A stretch of 64,000 nt of DNA from Gyrodactylus bullatarudis (GCA_012064415.1 SSNU01000061.1:186001-250000), one strand, 5' to 3'; positions 1-11,494 are shown, counted from the first letter of the stretch. The notes: generated by a model not told the origin, from the sequence alone. Numbers and translations are program-made.

Positions 1-1821
1 AAAAAGAGTAATACAAAAGAAATTCAAGAGTTAAATGAACAGAGATAACTTACAAATAATTTTTATTCAATTCTTGAATAAACTGGGGGAATCAAATACA
101 AACAAGTTAAATTTATCTTCAAAATCCATTACATAATAGAGAAAATTATCAGTAATTCTTACTCTGGATCGCATATTTTAATATCATTCTAAGGGTGGGG
201 TTATATTTCTTTGACTAAAGGAGATCTCAACTCAGGACTTTTGATCATTCTATTCTTTGGAAATCTTAAATTACAATCAAGTAGAAATTTAGAGTAAACC
301 CAAAATGCATTTTTCTATCAAAAATTTTTCTTTTCCAGATTTAGTCCAGATTCTCTCTCAGATGATATTGATTTTTGTTAACTAGGCAATTCTCTTGTAA
401 TCAATTAAAATTAACATTAACTCTTCCATAAGCTCTCAAGACTTGGAGGATTATCACTGATTCAAACAACTTTTTTCTAAAATTTAATCTCATGTTCCTG
501 TGAGAATTTGATTTTGTTTATTGCACCACGTCGCTATTAAGCTCAGTTTGCCCTATATATATAGGTTAGAGTAGGCCAAATTTTTCAACTTTACCCAGTC
601 TTAATCTTAATTTTAAAGATGATCTATTACTAAGCATTCTTTCCTTTAAAACCATAACTACGTTTTCAAGTTTGTTCTAATATACAAAATCTCGACTGAA
701 AATGACAATCTCTGAACAAGCGCCAGGATTTTTTCAATGAATTTTACTACGAGATTAAGATTTTTGAATACTCTTTGCAACATTTTGAATAAAAATAGCG
801 TTAATAGTAAAAATTGAGTGTTTCTCACATGTTGAAAGAAAGTCTTAGGAAATTAGGTAAATTTTGATGATTTTAGGGAAAGTGGGATATCTGGGTCTAT
901 CAGAACATTCATTTTGACTTTCGATATGTGTTTTTCATCGTTAAAACATCAATTTTCGATTAAGGCATAGAAAAGAAAATTAGATTTTGTATTACCCAAA
1001 TATAGATTGATTAAAAATTTTTTCTTTTATTTTATCTAGGGATTCATTTACTTGGATTTTATTATTTCGTCAAACTCCACTAGGACCTACAGTCTTGTAT
1101 TTAAAAGCCACAAAAAAACTTTTTTCCCCTAAACACTGAGGGAACATTAGAGAGAACTACTGAGTATTTCACCAACATTTGTATCATCAAGAGTTATTCC
1201 TAAAATGAAACTTTTAATTTTCTATTTTCTTATAAGGAAAATCTTAGAACCGTATTATCATCTCATTCTAACGGTGCTCTTTAACCGAATCAACTCTTTC
1301 TCAAATAACAAAATTAGTAATTTTTGATATTATTATTTGAAGCCCTCGAAGCGAAGCAAAATATTAAACTAGAAGAGGTGTAGAATACAGCTTTTCAAAA
1401 ATCTCAAAAAGCTTTATTCAATTCAATCCGAGGAAGAAGAATGTTAAAATCTCATGACTAATTTGTACCATGAGATGGTTGACTGGCAAGTTTTGGCAGA
1501 AATATCGAAAATTCATTTATTATAAATAGAAGAATTCGATCTAGTTTCTATTCAAGATAATAATAATTACAAGGGATTAAAAGACGAATTATTACCTGGA
1601 GTATTCGAGTCTTTATTCAGTCTTATCAAGTTTCTTTTCGTCTCAAAGTTGATAATCATTCCTTAGTTATTTGTTTAATAACCTAAATAGTTGTATCTAT
1701 TCTGGAAGAGAATGAAAGAAATTTGAGCCACTATAAATTTGAGATCTTTAGAATTAGATTACAATAAAGAGAGACAAGTAAATATTGTTTAGCTAAGATT
1801 TCTATTTTTAAAAGAACTCAC
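1..1821. other. Gene-free AT-rich stretch with a dispersed repeat
   Basis: No convincing coding exon is visible. About 565-960 is a copy of dispersed repeat A, which recurs inverted near 7,690-8,100. The rest is A+T-rich unique-looking sequence. Confidence 0.5.
565..960 (-). repeat. Dispersed repeat A, copy 1
   Basis: Read on the minus strand, this stretch matches 7,690-8,100 almost base for base, with only a few differences, and more loosely 61,565-61,850. No open reading frame or clear terminal repeat is visible. The near identity of copies 1 and 2 suggests recent spread or gene conversion. The two copies are inverted and bracket the MFSD10, UMP-CMP kinase and FBXO4 genes. Confidence 0.8.
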
Positions 1822-1940
1822 ACACCGTGTAGGAGACTCCATCTCTGAGCTGGAAATTCACAAGTGACAATTGCCAGAAAGCCAATTATGAGTAGTAAGA
1901 TAATCTTGATGCTTCTTTTAGTCAAGGTAATCCGTATCAT
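1822..1940 (-). CDS. Possible first exon of a secreted or type II membrane protein
   Basis: An ATG at 1940-1938 opens a minus-strand frame that starts MIRITLTKRSIK and runs into a hydrophobic segment (IILLLIIGFLAIV), then CEFPAQRWSLLHG. It reaches a good GTGAGT donor at 1821. The basic start followed by a hydrophobic run looks like a signal peptide or signal anchor. I could not find the following exons downstream to the left, so the gene is unconfirmed and its function unknown. It could be a chance open frame. Confidence 0.25.
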
Positions 1941-2920
1941 TTCTACATAATATTACTGTATTACTGTATTATTATTATTATTATGGTGTACAGAGTAGGG
2001 ACTTGTATTAACTGATGATGATATTTATTGCAACCTGATTATTTCTTCTATTTCTTCCAATTTGGACCAATCAAATCTCGTTCAATTAAATACATTTCTT
2101 TTAGTGTATGAAAGTAAGCATTGCCTGTCCCATGTAAAAGGGTTTATTTTTTTCATGTTTTTTTCCTCAATATCCTTCGTGTAAAATTACATATGAATGG
2201 GAAATGTAAGTTTTAAAAATTATTTTTGACCGCAATTTATCTTAGTTTTATGATTTCCTCACTCATGTAATATTACATAACTACACTTGTTTTTATTATT
2301 ATTGTACAACTTTCTATCCCAGGAGAATGAAGAAAATATACCCTCCTCAGAGTTTTTAAGCACAACATTCATGACATGGTCAATTGGAAAAAGGTGTTAG
2401 TTTCTATTCTAGAATCCTCCTCTCTCAAGACTGTATTTTTATTATGCAGTTGCATTAATTTCTTGGCAATGAACCAAAAGCAATAAGCATTGCTGAGTAA
2501 TTTTTGTCATTTCCAGTAACATTTCTGTCTTTAGTAAACAATGTGAATACACTTCATTAAAGTACGAGCTTCATCAGGATAATTCTGAATATAACTAATA
2601 ACTGCTAACAGTGTATTGTTATTCTTATCTGCAGGAGATTTCCAGATAAAAATTATCTCTCATGTCAAAATTTAAGGATGATAAATGAGTTTGTGAATTT
2701 CTTGGGTTTGTATCTGTTTTCCTTTTACACTTTTAGAAGTTGAGTCGATCATAAAATTATAGTAAGGCTAGTAAAACTTCTATTTCGACATCTTCTCAGA
2801 GGCATTTTAGACTAATTTTTTAGTGCATCTCTATTTTTTCTTATACTATTTTTTACTATTATTTTATCATACTACTTTAAGGTAAACAGATGAATCAATC
2901 ATATATAAAATAGATGTTTA
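1941..2920. other. Intergenic, nothing recognised
   Basis: AT-rich sequence between the possible exon at 1.9 kb and the 3' end of the transporter gene. I see no RNA gene, clear repeat or coding exon in it. Confidence 0.4.
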
Positions 2921-4343
2921 TTATTTTTTTCTTTTAACGTCAATTGTAAAATGATTTCTTAACTTGAAATCTATTCCGAGAATTATTACAAATGCTGCCA
3001 TAAAAATAACTGTCATTCTTATTCCAAAGGTCCATAATAACAATGAAATAACCATAGGGCCGATTGATCTTGATAACGCATTTAATGATCGAAATACTCC
3101 CATTGTTAAGCCCTATACCAAGTTAAATTATCCAGTACATACTTGACTATTTGCATCACCAATCAGAGATAACTGACTATTCATAGAAGGGACATAAAGG
3201 GAAGATGTAATCGCAAAAAATATTTGGCCAATAACAAAGACTGTGTGAACGTTTAATACAAATCCTATGCAGATAAATGCGATGGCTAGACAGAGGAAGG
3301 ACTAAACAAAAATTATCAGACAAACATACTATGAGAATCAGAGCTTTATTAGAGAAGCTCTTTTGGCGTCTTAGGATGGAACCTTGAAGAAATATCATGA
3401 TGATTCCGATAAGAGAGAACATGCATCCTTGATCACGACTGAAAGGAGAAAATAATCAATAATTATTAAAACAGGTGGAGTTTCATTTCAGAAATTTTTA
3501 CCTGTTATATTTGTACACATCATCACCAATATGTATTAAACCTGTTTCAAGTCCAGAAAATGATACGATGAAAGCAAAGTAAGACAATGCATAGTATCGT
3601 AATCGATTGCGAACCTCTGGTTTTGTGACATAGGTAAATTGAATCATTTTCACTGGGTTTATGAGGCTTATATTGGAATAGATTTTTGAAATAACTTTAT
3701 TTTCTTTCAGTTTGAGTAGTGGCATCAAAGAGATGAGGTTAAAAATTAAACAAGTGCAAGCTAGGATCTGTGATTTTGCTGAATTATCATTGAATTTATT
3801 GGACAGATATACTCCGAAAATAGGTCCAAGTAAAAAGGCAAAACTATAGGATATTCCAACAACAGCCATTCCTTTACTGCGCATTTCTGGCTCATATGTA
3901 TCACTAATGAAAGCTGTTATGATTCCAATATTCGATCTACTCATCCCTATAATTATCCTGACTAAAATGAAAACATTAAGAGAGTCAGGATATTTAATCC
4001 AAATAATGTTTGCTAAAAATTGTAAAATCTTGATAAAAAATTAAGAGAGAACACATACAAAATTGAAAAAAAGGACAGGTTTTCGTCCATATAAATCTGA
4101 TTTGTGACCCAAAATAGGGGAAAAAATGAATTGAGAGAATGAATTTATTGACCATATAAGGCCTTTTGAGAATATAAAGTAAGAGAATTCTCTAGTATTG
4201 GTTTGATTCTTGAAATTAAGTCAACTTTTGGAACTCACATTTGTTAAGCTTTCAACAATTTTAGAAAAACAGGGTAAAATCAAACTGAACCCCATTATAT
4301 CGAATATGAGAAAAGAGAATAAACATAAAGATTGTGTTTTCAT
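2921..4343 (-). CDS. MFS transporter, MFSD10-like
   Basis: Six minus-strand exons join in frame to a 413-residue protein: 4343-4239, 4208-4059, 4028-3502, 3438-3330, 3301-3143, 3112-2921. Four of the five introns are 28-30 bp and one is 63 bp. The second exon holds SPILGHKSDLYGRKPVLF, the loop motif between helices 2 and 3 of the major facilitator superfamily. Later segments (KGMAVVGISYSFAFLLGPIFG and GLTMGVFRSLNALSRSIGP) match the MFSD10 (tetracycline-transporter-like) family, whose vertebrate members are about 455 residues. The hydrophobic pattern fits about 12 helices. In the family it is a membrane transporter; the substrate here is unknown. Start is the first ATG before a hydrophobic helix. 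Divergent from the UMP-CMP kinase gene 310 bp away, so the two may share a promoter region. Confidence 0.8.
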
Positions 4344-4655
4344 TCTTTGAAAAGAGATGTAAAGCTTAGTAGTGTGATAAATTTGATATTTATTCAACCG
4401 ATATTTTTCAAAAATGCAACTTAATAATTTAAAAAAGTGAGAATTAAATACTCTTGTTAAAATATCAAAAAGTTTTGAAATTTTAGAGAAAAATTGAAAT
4501 TGAAATTCAGTTTAATTGTAAATAACTAAAAGATAAGCACCTGAAGGTCTTACAGATTTTACCAAGTTGTTTAGTAAGATATTCTCTTTAATAATTTTAG
4601 AAATTAATAGAAATTTCAACTGTTATAAACTCACATCTTATTTTTACTTCCTAAA

Positions 4656-5306
4656 ATGTCAAAATTCAATGTTCTTTTCATACTCGGCGGTCCAGGTGCT
4701 GGTAAAGGAACTGTTTGTCAGAAGCTAGTTGAAGCAAGTTAACAAAGTTTTGATTCATTCAGAAATTATGTTGCAAACATTTATCAGCAGGAGATCTCTT
4801 GCGTCAAGAGAGAGACAAGCCGGGCTCTGAACATGGTCTAGAGATCGAAAGAATAATGTTGGCTGGAAAAATTGTCCCTGTCGCTATAACTTGTGGTCTT
4901 CTTCGAAGAGCCATGGAAGAAGCTAGAGAAAAAGAGAAGTGTAATCTATTTCTAATCGACGGTTTCCCACGTAACAAGGATAACCTCGATGGATGGGAAA
5001 AAGAAATGAATGATAAAACTGAAGTTAAACAAGTATTTTATATTGATTGTAGTGAAGAAGTGAGTTTTGTGATCATTAAAATTAATTTTTTAGAATTCAA
5101 TTGATAGAGTTTTAAAAAGAAAAGAAAACCGTACTGATGACAACGAGGAAACACTGAAACGCAGAATTAATCAATTCAAAACTGAAGGATTGCCCATTAT
5201 TCAGCATTTCGAAAAAAGAGATCTCTTAACAAGAATCGACGCTAACAACTCTAAAGAGAAGGTTCTAGAGGCTGTTTTAGAAGCCATTGCTTCACTCAAG
5301 CTGTAA
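4656..5306 (+). CDS. UMP-CMP kinase (nucleoside monophosphate kinase)
   Basis: Three exons (4656-4727, 4763-5059, 5094-5306) give 193 residues, close to the usual 196 of animal UMP-CMP kinase. The protein moves phosphate from ATP to UMP or CMP in the cytosol for pyrimidine nucleotide synthesis. Visible features: P-loop GGPGAGKGT near residues 10-18, HLSAGDLLR of the NMP-binding region, the FLIDGFPRN motif, and the lid region with RTDDNEETLKRRI. Introns are 35 and 34 bp. The first donor is placed at 4728 because only that position keeps the frame; a more obvious-looking donor at 4738 breaks it. This removes two or three residues after the P-loop helix relative to relatives, so that joint deserves transcript support. 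Confidence 0.88.
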
Positions 5307-5474
5307 TCAAGATAACAATTATTTTTATCAAAAGTTATTAAGAAACTCATTGATTATTATTGAATATGAAGCCTTCAGATGATCTATACAATTCTCATCA
5401 TCATTTTAATCTCGATAAATCAGTCTAATACGAATAAAAAAATTTTTTTCCAAGCCATATACTCTAGTGTAGTT

Positions 5475-6809
5475 TTAAAATCTTTTATTTCTTATCCAAA
5501 TAAAACCTTCAACCAGAGATTTGATATCATTAGACGAACACTTTTGAATTCTCCATGGATTTCTCAACTCATGCAATTTCAGTGCGTCCCATGGTTTCAA
5601 CAGTGAACTCTTCCATGATTTTGTATAGATTCTACCAATAAAGCTATTTCGATAACTATTTGTATCACTGTCGTCATTATTATTATCACTATTAGGTCGA
5701 TTTTCCTTGAGAAGTTGCATTTTCTTTTGTTCTTTCATCTTTAAAAGTTTATTGACTGAGATGATTTCCTTGGGGAATATGTACAATATCAAAATAGGTA
5801 TTTTATCTGAATTTTGAAAAGTTTTGAGCAATCCTTGTAGTTCGTAATGCAGGAGTGACATCTCCTCCATGCTGTCTCTAGCATCAATGGCGTAAATTAT
5901 TCCATTGATATTCTTACAGACCTCGCGTAGATTGTCGCTGGGTGTTAAGCTAGCGAGATATTCCTCTTCAGTACAGTTGTCACAAGTTTTCGCGTAGATT
6001 TCATTTTGAAATAATTGACTCTGAGATATTCTATCAAATTCACTCGGGTCTTCCTGATTTGCATGGGCATTTGTGGAATACAGTTTGATGAGGTTGAAAT
6101 TAAAATCACTTAACTTCAAATCATTAATAAAATCGTAATTAATCTTCCTGAAGCCCAGATGACTTGCCAGAAGTGTGAAAGCTTCAGATGGGTTCTCAAC
6201 TCTATCTTTTATTCCATCATAAAGATACTGGGTTATGTCTTCTTGTGCTTTCAGCGGCATCGAGACTTTAATACCGGATCCGATATTCTTTATTGAATCA
6301 ATCATTCCAATCGGCTTGAATGAGTTTGTTCGATCGTGGAACATGTGGTTGAATAGGGAATTCGGACCCTTCCGATCGAGTCCACTCCCAAGAATTATGT
6401 AGGAATGGCTCTGAAAGGATTTTATCAATTGTGAATTCCATAAAAAGTCGAGGAAGCTACCCTGTTTAATATCTCCTTGACTAATTTTAAAAGTTGAACT
6501 GGAGACATTACCTGTCAGGACTTGATGATAATCAGTGGAATATTTCAGGATAACATCGAACGTTTCCCTTGGCGAAAGGCTCTGCAAATCGAAGGGTACC
6601 TTTGTAGAGTTATATTCTATAGGACCTTCTAAAGAGGAACACTGGATGGCTGTAAAATTTTCCAATAATGTATTCCAAATGACATTATCATTCAGAATTT
6701 TGTCGAATCTTCTACAGGTCTGGGATAACCTGATCAAATCTATGCCGGAGAGGTAATCACAGATATCGTAGATGACGTAAACTGGCAGGTCTTGTAATGA
6801 GGAATGCAT
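5475..6809 (-). CDS. F-box protein, FBXO4-like
   Basis: One uninterrupted 444-residue frame. The N-terminus (residues 5-45, DLPVYVIYDICDYLSGIDL onward) is an F-box, which binds Skp1 in SCF ubiquitin ligases. The long C-terminal part resembles the atypical GTPase-like domain of FBXO4 and ends with a segment around PWRIQKCSSNDIKSLVEGF, close to that family's C-terminus. Vertebrate FBXO4 is about 387 residues, so this copy is slightly longer; a low-complexity Asn/Asp stretch (NSDNNNDDSDTN) near residue 385 explains part of that. The family recruits targets for ubiquitination; the target here is unknown. It has no intron, unlike most neighbours. Its 3' end converges on the kinase gene, 168 bp apart. 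A shorter paralogue lies at 9.4-10.2 kb. Confidence 0.75.
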   Translation of the reverse strand: MHSSLQDLPVYVIYDICDYLSGIDLIRLSQTCRRFDKILNDNVIWNTLLENFTAIQCSSLEGPIEYNSTKVPFDLQSLSPRETFDVILKYSTDYHQVLTGNVSSSTFKISQGDIKQGSFLDFLWNSQLIKSFQSHSYIILGSGLDRKGPNSLFNHMFHDRTNSFKPIGMIDSIKNIGSGIKVSMPLKAQEDITQYLYDGIKDRVENPSEAFTLLASHLGFRKINYDFINDLKLSDFNFNLIKLYSTNAHANQEDPSEFDRISQSQLFQNEIYAKTCDNCTEEEYLASLTPSDNLREVCKNINGIIYAIDARDSMEEMSLLHYELQGLLKTFQNSDKIPILILYIFPKEIISVNKLLKMKEQKKMQLLKENRPNSDNNNDDSDTNSYRNSFIGRIYTKSWKSSLLKPWDALKLHELRNPWRIQKCSSNDIKSLVEGFIWIRNKRF

Positions 6810-7365
6810 AAGTTAGAAAAGTAGATTAAAAATAAATTGGACTCCTCCATTATGATTTTTATTACAACGAGTAGACACTGAGATTGCATCATCATCTTGT
6901 TTTTAGTAAAATAATATTACAATTTTATTGATTTATCATTTTCCATTTGAGTACATTAAACTGACTGTTGCATTGGCGAGTCATTTTCTTGGTGTTATTA
7001 TCTCCCATGAGTGAAAGAACATTAGTCTTTCAAACTGTATAGTAACGACATCTCTGATCATTACAACAAGCTGTTTTTACCCTTTTCTGTGCCAATAGAT
7101 ATATCGAGCTATTTTTTTATTGCAAACCAAATAAATGATATCTCGGAAAAAGGGGTAGATAAAAATCAATTTAGGAAGAAAAATTTTTTTTCAATATTTT
7201 TGAACCTTTGTAACTCCATTGGTTTGGCAGATTCCTTCATCAATTAAAATTTTAATTGAAGCCCAAAATGTAAACTTGCATTCCAAATATCTTTGGCCAA
7301 ATAATTTAATATTTTCATAGCTAAATTCTGGATTTTATGAAAAGCTCAAGGTTGAATTAGAGAAC

Positions 7366-7516
7366 AGTTGCCCTCTCTAATTTCTCTCCAAGTTTACTTT
7401 GAATCGTTTACTCACCGCAAGGGATTCGTTTTCATTTCATCGATGTTAAAAAAGCCCTTAGTCTCTTTGTCATTCAGAAAAATTACGGCAAGACAAGAGG
7501 GGGCAAATTTTTTATA
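7366..7516. repeat. Short dispersed element E with inverted ends
   Basis: Bounded by GAGAACAGTTGCCCTCTC on the left and a partly complementary AGAGGGGGCAA on the right. The interior (CTCACCGCAAGGGATTCG and following) recurs inverted near 12,690-12,800 and directly near 35,094-35,185. It is non-coding and looks like a small non-autonomous DNA transposon. Confidence 0.5.
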
Positions 7517-7689
7517 GATTAGCCTATGAAAATAGTGAAATAGACTCTGCATCGAAATGGTTGGGTTTATTAATTTTTCTAAAATTTTATGTTTACGAAA
7601 AAATATGTAGGGTAATACAAAATTTTATTTCCCCCCAACAATGTCAATCGAATATTGTTGTTTTAACCAAGAAAAATTTATTGTTGTAA

Positions 7690-8100
7690 ATCAAGAGAAA
7701 AGTTCAAAAATTGATGTTTTAACGATGAAAAACACATATCGAAAGTCAAAATGAATGTTCTGATAGACCCAGATATCCCACTTTCCCTAAAATCATCAAA
7801 ATTTACCTAATTTCCTAAGACTTTCTTTCAACATGTGAGAAACACTCAATTTTTACTATTAACGCTATTTTTATTCAAAATGTTGCAAAGAGTATTCAAA
7901 AATCTTAATCTCGTAGTAAAATTCATTGAAAAGATCTTGGCTCTTGTTCAGAGATTGTCATTTTCAGTCGAGATTTTGTATATTAGAACAAACTTGAAAA
8001 CGTAGTTATGGTTTTAAAGGAAAGAATGCTTAGTAATAGATCATCTTTAAAATTAAGATTAAGGCTGGGTAAAGTTGAAAAATTTTGGCCTACTCTAATA
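7690..8100 (+). repeat. Dispersed repeat A, copy 2
   Basis: Near-identical reverse complement of 565-960. A more diverged copy lies at 61,565-61,850, and a fragment near 62,415-62,450 sits inside a hammerhead-containing repeat. Confidence 0.8.
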
Positions 8101-8703
8101 TTTAGTTTTTGATTTTCTTCAAAATGAAATAAAGGCTGGCAAAAGTTGAAAGATTTGGCTTTCTCAATGAACCAATGAATTCGAAAGTCCTAAAAATGTA
8201 TTTTGTTTTTTATTGCTACAAGTATCAAGTAATCTTTCATTTTCTGCTAGTCCTTTTCAGTTTTAGATTGCCACTGAATCTTACAGGGATCGTAATACAA
8301 TAATCGTATTGATTGATTTTAAGAAATATCGTAACACTCAGACGATTATGCTGATAAGCATCAAAGATCATTGAAAGTGTCATTCAATTAAAGATAACAA
8401 TCTCAAAGTGTATTAATTATCATTTGAAAAATCATTAAAATAAGAATGGATTTGAATCGATTTTTAAATAAAAAATCCTGACAAGACTACTCGCAGTTGA
8501 GAATCTTACTTTAGTTCAAATTATCAAATTTTCTAACCAAGACTGAATTTTAAGCAGGGAAGAATTACTTTAGGTTTTGAATACCTCCGTTGCTTTGAGA
8601 ATATTACAATAAATTCCTTATTCTTGTAACTAAGATTCTGATGTAAAGAATTTTCAACTTGAGAACTTTTGGAATTTTGAGTTCCTGATTTTTACAGATA
8701 GTT

Positions 8704-9270
8704 AATATGAAGATGGGAATTTATGATTTTTACAAAAGTCTCAATTTTTTTCATCAAGAATTCGAGTATGATCAAGATTTTTTGGAATCTAGATCCAAAT
8801 TCCCATTTCTTTAAGTTGAAAATTTTTGTTGATCTCAAAGTGAGAGAGGGATCAATATTTGATTTTTAGGATCACAATTAGACAAAATTTCATATATATT
8901 GAATCTCATCAGCATCATCGTGCAAAAATTTAAATTTTGATCCTTTTCCCTACTTGAAAATCGATGAAATTTTAATGATCTAAAATCCGGGAAAAATGAT
9001 AGATTTTTCTATTGTTTTATGGTAATTATCGGTTTTTTGTCTTATTGTGATCATAAAAGTACAATTTTCGAAACTCTCTGAATTTTCGACTCAAAGATAA
9101 AACAATTGATGTCTGGCGTTAACTCGGGATTTGCCATAATTTCCTTGAAATTGATTTTTTCAAAAAGTCTTTTTTTCAAATCGTGAAAATGGGTCTCATG
9201 ATCCAGATTCCAAAAAATCTTGATAAAACTCGAACTCTTGAAAAGATTGAGAATTTCCCATCTTCATATT
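8704..9270. mobile_element. MITE family B, complete copy
   Basis: Begins ATATGAAGATGGGAATTTA and ends with its reverse complement. Terminal inverted repeats extend for about 60-100 bp with mismatches, with no coding capacity between. At least five further copies or part-copies occur in the window. TA-rich ends suggest mobilisation by a Tc1/mariner-type transposase, an inference only. Confidence 0.75.
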
Positions 9271-9437
9271 TATAGTCTTGAGAAATCAGAATACAGTTAA
9301 AGAGTATCTTTAAAAGAAAATTTTATTATTGAAATTGTTTTTCATGTAGATAAACTCAAAAACAAAGTACAAAATTATCACTCGTTAAGACAGCTGACTG
9401 ACTACATTTGGCCTAGTTTTGTCTTTCAATAATTTCA

Positions 9438-10247
9438 TCACAATGCCTTACTCATAAATAATAGGGAGTCATTCAAAATTTCAATATCATCCCTATAACA
9501 CTTTCTAATAATCCAAGAATAACCATGGATGATCTTGATTAGATCAAGGAACTGATCGAGAATCACTCGACCAACATCATCTTCTTCCACCATCAAAAGG
9601 ATACAAATTACTTGAATATTCTTCGAACATTCCAGGATTTCACACAGCTCCAACGAAGATTCTTTATTGTGCTCAAATTCTTTCACGTTGAATGTAAATA
9701 AAATTCCATTGATCTCGTCGAATAAGTTGTGATCTAGCCCTTCTAGAGGCTGAAATGTATGAAATGTTTTTATAAGTGCACCGTTTATCATTCTGAGGGT
9801 AAGCTCGTTGACTCTGTGAATGAGCTCAATCTTTAACGGGACCATCATTTTGTTGGAATCTTTGAGGAAGTCTCTCCATAAATTTGAATCAGGCAAGTTG
9901 GAGAAAATGGAGCCTCTAATGAATACCTTCAGAGTCTGTCGAAAGAAGAATTTACTCCGGTTCATGTCTGGCACCTTTGTATTGTGAAGGCTGATCGAGG
10001 TTAAACGGAATAAGATTTCCCGATAACTCATGCTGTGACTCAAGCTATTAAATTGGACAATTCCTTTTCCATACCAAGCATGGGAGTAATTTAGAATATG
10101 AAAATCCAGTCTCTTTCTCCATAGCGCATCCAAAGAGATGAGTTCCCTAAACCTCTTGCATAGTCCACTGAGGGAAGCCAGTTCATTGTCTGATAAATAT
10201 TCGAAAATTGTCATTAATAAATCCCTCGGTAACATAGACAGATTCAT
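9438..10247 (-). CDS. Short FBXO4-like F-box paralogue
   Basis: A single-exon frame of 269 residues. Residues 5-45 (MLPRDLLMTIFEYLSDNEL then LCKRFRELISLDALWRKRL) form an F-box. The last 30 residues (around GYSWIIRKCYRDDIEIL) align with the tail of the 444-residue FBXO4-like protein at 5.5-6.8 kb. The middle is much shorter, so the GTPase-like domain is probably trimmed. It most likely arose by duplication of the neighbour and divergence. The predicted role is as an SCF substrate adaptor, but the shortened domain makes substrate binding uncertain. It has no introns. An intact frame with sensible composition argues against a pseudogene. Confidence 0.65.
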   Translation of the reverse strand: MNLSMLPRDLLMTIFEYLSDNELASLSGLCKRFRELISLDALWRKRLDFHILNYSHAWYGKGIVQFNSLSHSMSYREILFRLTSISLHNTKVPDMNRSKFFFRQTLKVFIRGSIFSNLPDSNLWRDFLKDSNKMMVPLKIELIHRVNELTLRMINGALIKTFHTFQPLEGLDHNLFDEINGILFTFNVKEFEHNKESSLELCEILECSKNIQVICILLMVEEDDVGRVILDQFLDLIKIIHGYSWIIRKCYRDDIEILNDSLLFMSKAL

Positions 10248-10687
10248 CCTTTCAGAATATTTTTAATTGCATTTATTTTCGATGAACTTCTATTGCTTGT
10301 CATCATTTTCATATTTCTTCTACGCAAAAAGCCATTGTAATTATAATTATTTTTGGATAATATAATCCTTAGAATTGAAAAAATAGTTGTGAAAGAAATT
10401 TCAATGAATATTTTGCATTAGGAAAATAAGAATTTACTGTAATAGTTTTAAAAATTTTCATAGATGATGTTTATTTCAATGAAATGTAGTAAGGATTTTT
10501 AGCTGTAAAACACCAAAAACTCTTCAATCAAGACATTTTCTTTGATTCATAGATCTATGCTGTCATCCTATTAAAATAGAAGAAGTTAGTAGTTTTTTAG
10601 TCCGATTAGCTGTCTGTTTCTACAATGTGCAGAAAGAATTAAGTTGAAGCTGAGAATTTTCAACTTTGACTTCAAATTGCTCAAAAA
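10248..10687. other. Intergenic, nothing recognised
   Basis: AT-rich spacer upstream of the minus-strand F-box gene. No exon, RNA gene or clear repeat seen. Confidence 0.4.
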
Positions 10688-10945
10688 CTAGCTCCTTGTT
10701 AAGAATTCAATCCTGAACGAGATAATGTCATTTCTGTTTTCCCAATCTTGTTCATATTTTTCTGTATAGAAATGCAAGGCCATGCAGGTCGGGTTATCAG
10801 TTTTGAGTGAACAACTCGAAAACTCTATTATAGCATTATTTAAGAAGGACATATTTGAAATCAGTAAAAATTCTCTACAAAACTGAAAAATATTATCGAA
10901 CGTAAAAACGAAATGGTCCGATTTGTAACAAGACTGTAATATCAA
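10688..10945 (-). CDS. Unidentified small frame, part of a two-copy sequence
   Basis: A minus-strand open frame of about 85-90 codons starts near the 5' end of the p25-alpha-like gene and runs the other way. The protein (segments SILILQSCYKSDHFVFTFDNI and ISFRIEFLTRS) is not recognised. About 10,695-10,920 has a diverged copy at 46,535-46,680, inside an intron of the TESK-like gene, where the frame is broken. It may be a real small gene with a pseudogene copy, or simply a repeat with a chance frame. Confidence 0.25.
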   Translation of the reverse strand: MILQSCYKSDHFVFTFDNIFQFCREFLLISNMSFLNNAIIEFSSCSLKTDNPTCMALHFYTEKYEQDWENRNDIISFRIEFLTRS

Positions 10946-10992
10946 AATACTATAGGCCATTGAAAAGTTTATCTACAAAGTTATTTAATAAT

Positions 10993-11328
10993 ATGAGTGA
11001 TTTGAGAAATTTCTACACAGAAATGATTGAGAAACAAGATAATGCCAGTGCATCAACATCTCCGACAAGTAGTTTCACAAAGAACCACTTCCATCGAATG
11101 TGCTCCGACTGTTTTATCTACTACGATAATTTGACACCGGAAAAGGTGGAAAAATTATATGATGAGCATTTTCCATTCCACAAGAATGGCGTCGATTATA
11201 ACGGTTTCATCAGTTTCATCGAGGGGCCTTTGAATCAGTTATTTTGTGAGACTCATTTCTATACGAGAAGGGAAGGCCTGCAAAAGTTGAAAGAGAAAAT
11301 TTTGCATTTGAAAACCCTCAAAGAATAA
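10993..11328 (+). CDS. p25-alpha / TPPP-like protein
   Basis: A 111-residue frame from the first ATG; the frame stays open a little upstream but only from non-ATG codons. Around residues 30-80, FHRMCSDCFIYYDNLTP is followed by a helical stretch with VDYNGFISFIEGPL. This spacing resembles the p25-alpha domain of TPPP proteins (KxCxDC..., then a Tv/FxxF helix), which bind and bundle tubulin and often mark ciliated cells. The resemblance is recognisable but weak. An upstream exon is possible. An F-box gene lies 746 bp upstream on the other strand. Confidence 0.45.
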   Translation: MSDLRNFYTEMIEKQDNASASTSPTSSFTKNHFHRMCSDCFIYYDNLTPEKVEKLYDEHFPFHKNGVDYNGFISFIEGPLNQLFCETHFYTRREGLQKLKEKILHLKTLKE

Positions 11329-11494
11329 GAATGTGTAATATTCAAATAACACTTGCTGCATTTTTGACGCTTCAAATTGAAAATTTACTGAAATACCATT
11401 AATTCTTATTTTCCCGTGTGTGTTTGATGAGTTTTTTTGTTGTAAAATTTTTGATATATTTGTATATTTTTCACGATATTACGCCCTAGTTTCT

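Larger units (their letters stand above)
6810..9437. other. Repeat-rich intergenic region
   Basis: No gene recognised between the two F-box genes. It holds a small element near 7,366-7,516, dispersed repeat A at about 7,690-8,100, and a complete MITE of family B at 8,704-9,270. Confidence 0.6.

Noticed and set aside
4738..4762. A 25-bp intron in the UMP-CMP kinase gene
   Set aside because: It looked attractive but shifts the frame before HLSAGDLLR; only a donor at 4,728 (35-bp intron) keeps the protein intact.
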